NCBI RefSeq assembly: GCF_031458395.1
Contig: NZ_JAVDYJ010000001.1
Location: forward strand, 744,001-808,000
Origin: Enteractinococcus fodinae
Lineage (GTDB): Bacteria > Actinomycetota > Actinomycetes > Actinomycetales > Micrococcaceae
DNA length: 64,000 nt
Direction: 5' to 3'
In this document: positions 63,490-64,000 of the stretch, one piece after another
Layout: the number at the start of each line of letters is the position of its first letter
Position numbering within the stretch: the first letter of the stretch is position 1
Notes under the pieces: model-generated
The model's input: the letters and a program-made list of their open reading frames with translations, nothing else
Told to the model about the DNA's origin: nothing
Databases searched by the model: none
Made by a program: the position numbers and the translations under genes

Positions 63490-64000
63490 GTGACTAAACT
63501 TTCTCAATCCCGCCCCGGTGGGCTCGCGACTGTAGCGGGTGTATCGCAAAAACCCGGAGTCTGGTCACGCACTTGGCCGTTGCTGATCGGGCTGATGGTC
63601 ACCATCAGCCTGGTCGTAGCATCACTATTTATCGGGGTCTATGACCTCAACTCCGAGGGCGGACGCGAGATGTTTTTCATCACTCGCGTCCCCCGCACCC
63701 TGGCCCTGATTCTTGCCGGGGCCTCAATGGCAGTGGTCGGTCTGATTATGCAGCTGATGACCCAAAACCGCTTCGTGGAACCCTCCACCACCGGGACCAT
63801 TGAATGGGCCGGGCTAGGGCTCATCCTCACCTATATCTTCTTTCCGCAACCGTCACTGTTTTTGCGGATGGTCGTTGCCATTATCTTCGCGATGATCGGC
63901 ACCATCATTTTCTTCGCCTTCCTACAGCGTGTGGCCCTGAAGTCTTCACTGGTCGTACCCATCGTTGGGCTCATGCTTGGTGCCGTGGTCGGTGCCGTCT
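63490..64000 (+). CDS. FecCD-family iron-siderophore permease (3' partial)
   Basis: Reading frame from GTG at 63490 (AAAGG 6 bases upstream) remains open to the window edge, 170 codons. After a polar N-terminus come a first helix (WPLLIGLMVTISLVVASLFI), the family motif ITRVPRTLALILAGASMAVV and further helices. It is the membrane channel for the binding lipoprotein and resembles FatD/CeuB permeases. Confidence 0.93.
   Translation, partial: MTKLSQSRPGGLATVAGVSQKPGVWSRTWPLLIGLMVTISLVVASLFIGVYDLNSEGGREMFFITRVPRTLALILAGASMAVVGLIMQLMTQNRFVEPSTTGTIEWAGLGLILTYIFFPQPSLFLRMVVAIIFAMIGTIIFFAFLQRVALKSSLVVPIVGLMLGAVVGAV

Overview
The window looks like chromosome from a high-GC Gram-positive bacterium of the Actinomycetota, most likely close to the Micrococcaceae (Micrococcales). 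The evidence is the gene content and order (rpoB-rpoC, the str, S10, spc and alpha ribosomal clusters, acpS-nnr-alr-tsaE-tsaB-rimI-tsaD), GC that looks close to 60% by eye, many GTG/TTG starts, acidic and Arg/Gly-rich extensions on ribosomal proteins, and a DtxR/IdeR-type iron box. The genus cannot be fixed from the sequence alone. No rRNA, tRNA, CRISPR, insertion sequence or prophage was seen.

Layout. 1-1179: 3' part of a MoeA-MogA molybdopterin fusion. 1449-8903: rpoB and rpoC. 8931-11862: an insertion between rpoC and the str operon with a small membrane protein, a FemX-like aminoacyltransferase and a divergent ATP-grasp ligase, possibly a peptidoglycan cross-bridge pair. 12118-16634: rpsL, rpsG, fusA, tuf. 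17108-22358: S10 operon (rpsJ to rpsQ), closed by a terminator. 22750-26879: spc operon (rplN to rplO, without rpsN). 27072-30045: secY, adk, map. 30235-33387: infA, rpmJ, rpsM, rpsK, rpoA, rplQ. 33475-36325: truA, a convergent LysR regulator and a two-domain PhnB-like gene broken by an in-frame amber codon. 36646-37609: rplM-rpsI.

37795-45555 is an accessory metabolic block: hydantoinase/oxoprolinase subunits A and B, then an aldehyde dehydrogenase, a D-amino-acid deaminase/aldolase-like PLP enzyme and a sugar-lactone oxidase. A perfect palindrome lies inside the candidate promoter of the second group. 45616-47856 (minus) is a polar amino acid ABC importer whose binding protein and permease are one polypeptide. 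48239-52466 holds glmM, a small membrane protein, mscL, a VanY-type carboxypeptidase and coaA. 52564-59330 is a compact, largely overlapping plus-strand run: rarD, acpS, nnr, alr, tsaE, tsaB, rimI, tsaD (CoA/ACP activation, NAD(P)HX repair, D-Ala supply and the t6A tRNA modification set). 59446-62033 holds a GltS-type glutamate symporter and a convergent GCS2 ligase. 62392-64000 begins an iron-siderophore ABC operon behind a near-consensus DtxR/IdeR box; its permease runs off the window.

Most of the window is conserved housekeeping sequence. The points most worth checking are: Gly instead of the near-invariant Arg at residue 86 of ribosomal protein S12; the amber-broken PhnB-like gene; the FemX/ATP-grasp pair; the palindromic operator before the aldehyde dehydrogenase; and several genes that appear to be transcribed leaderless. 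I found no convincing undescribed defence or mobile system.
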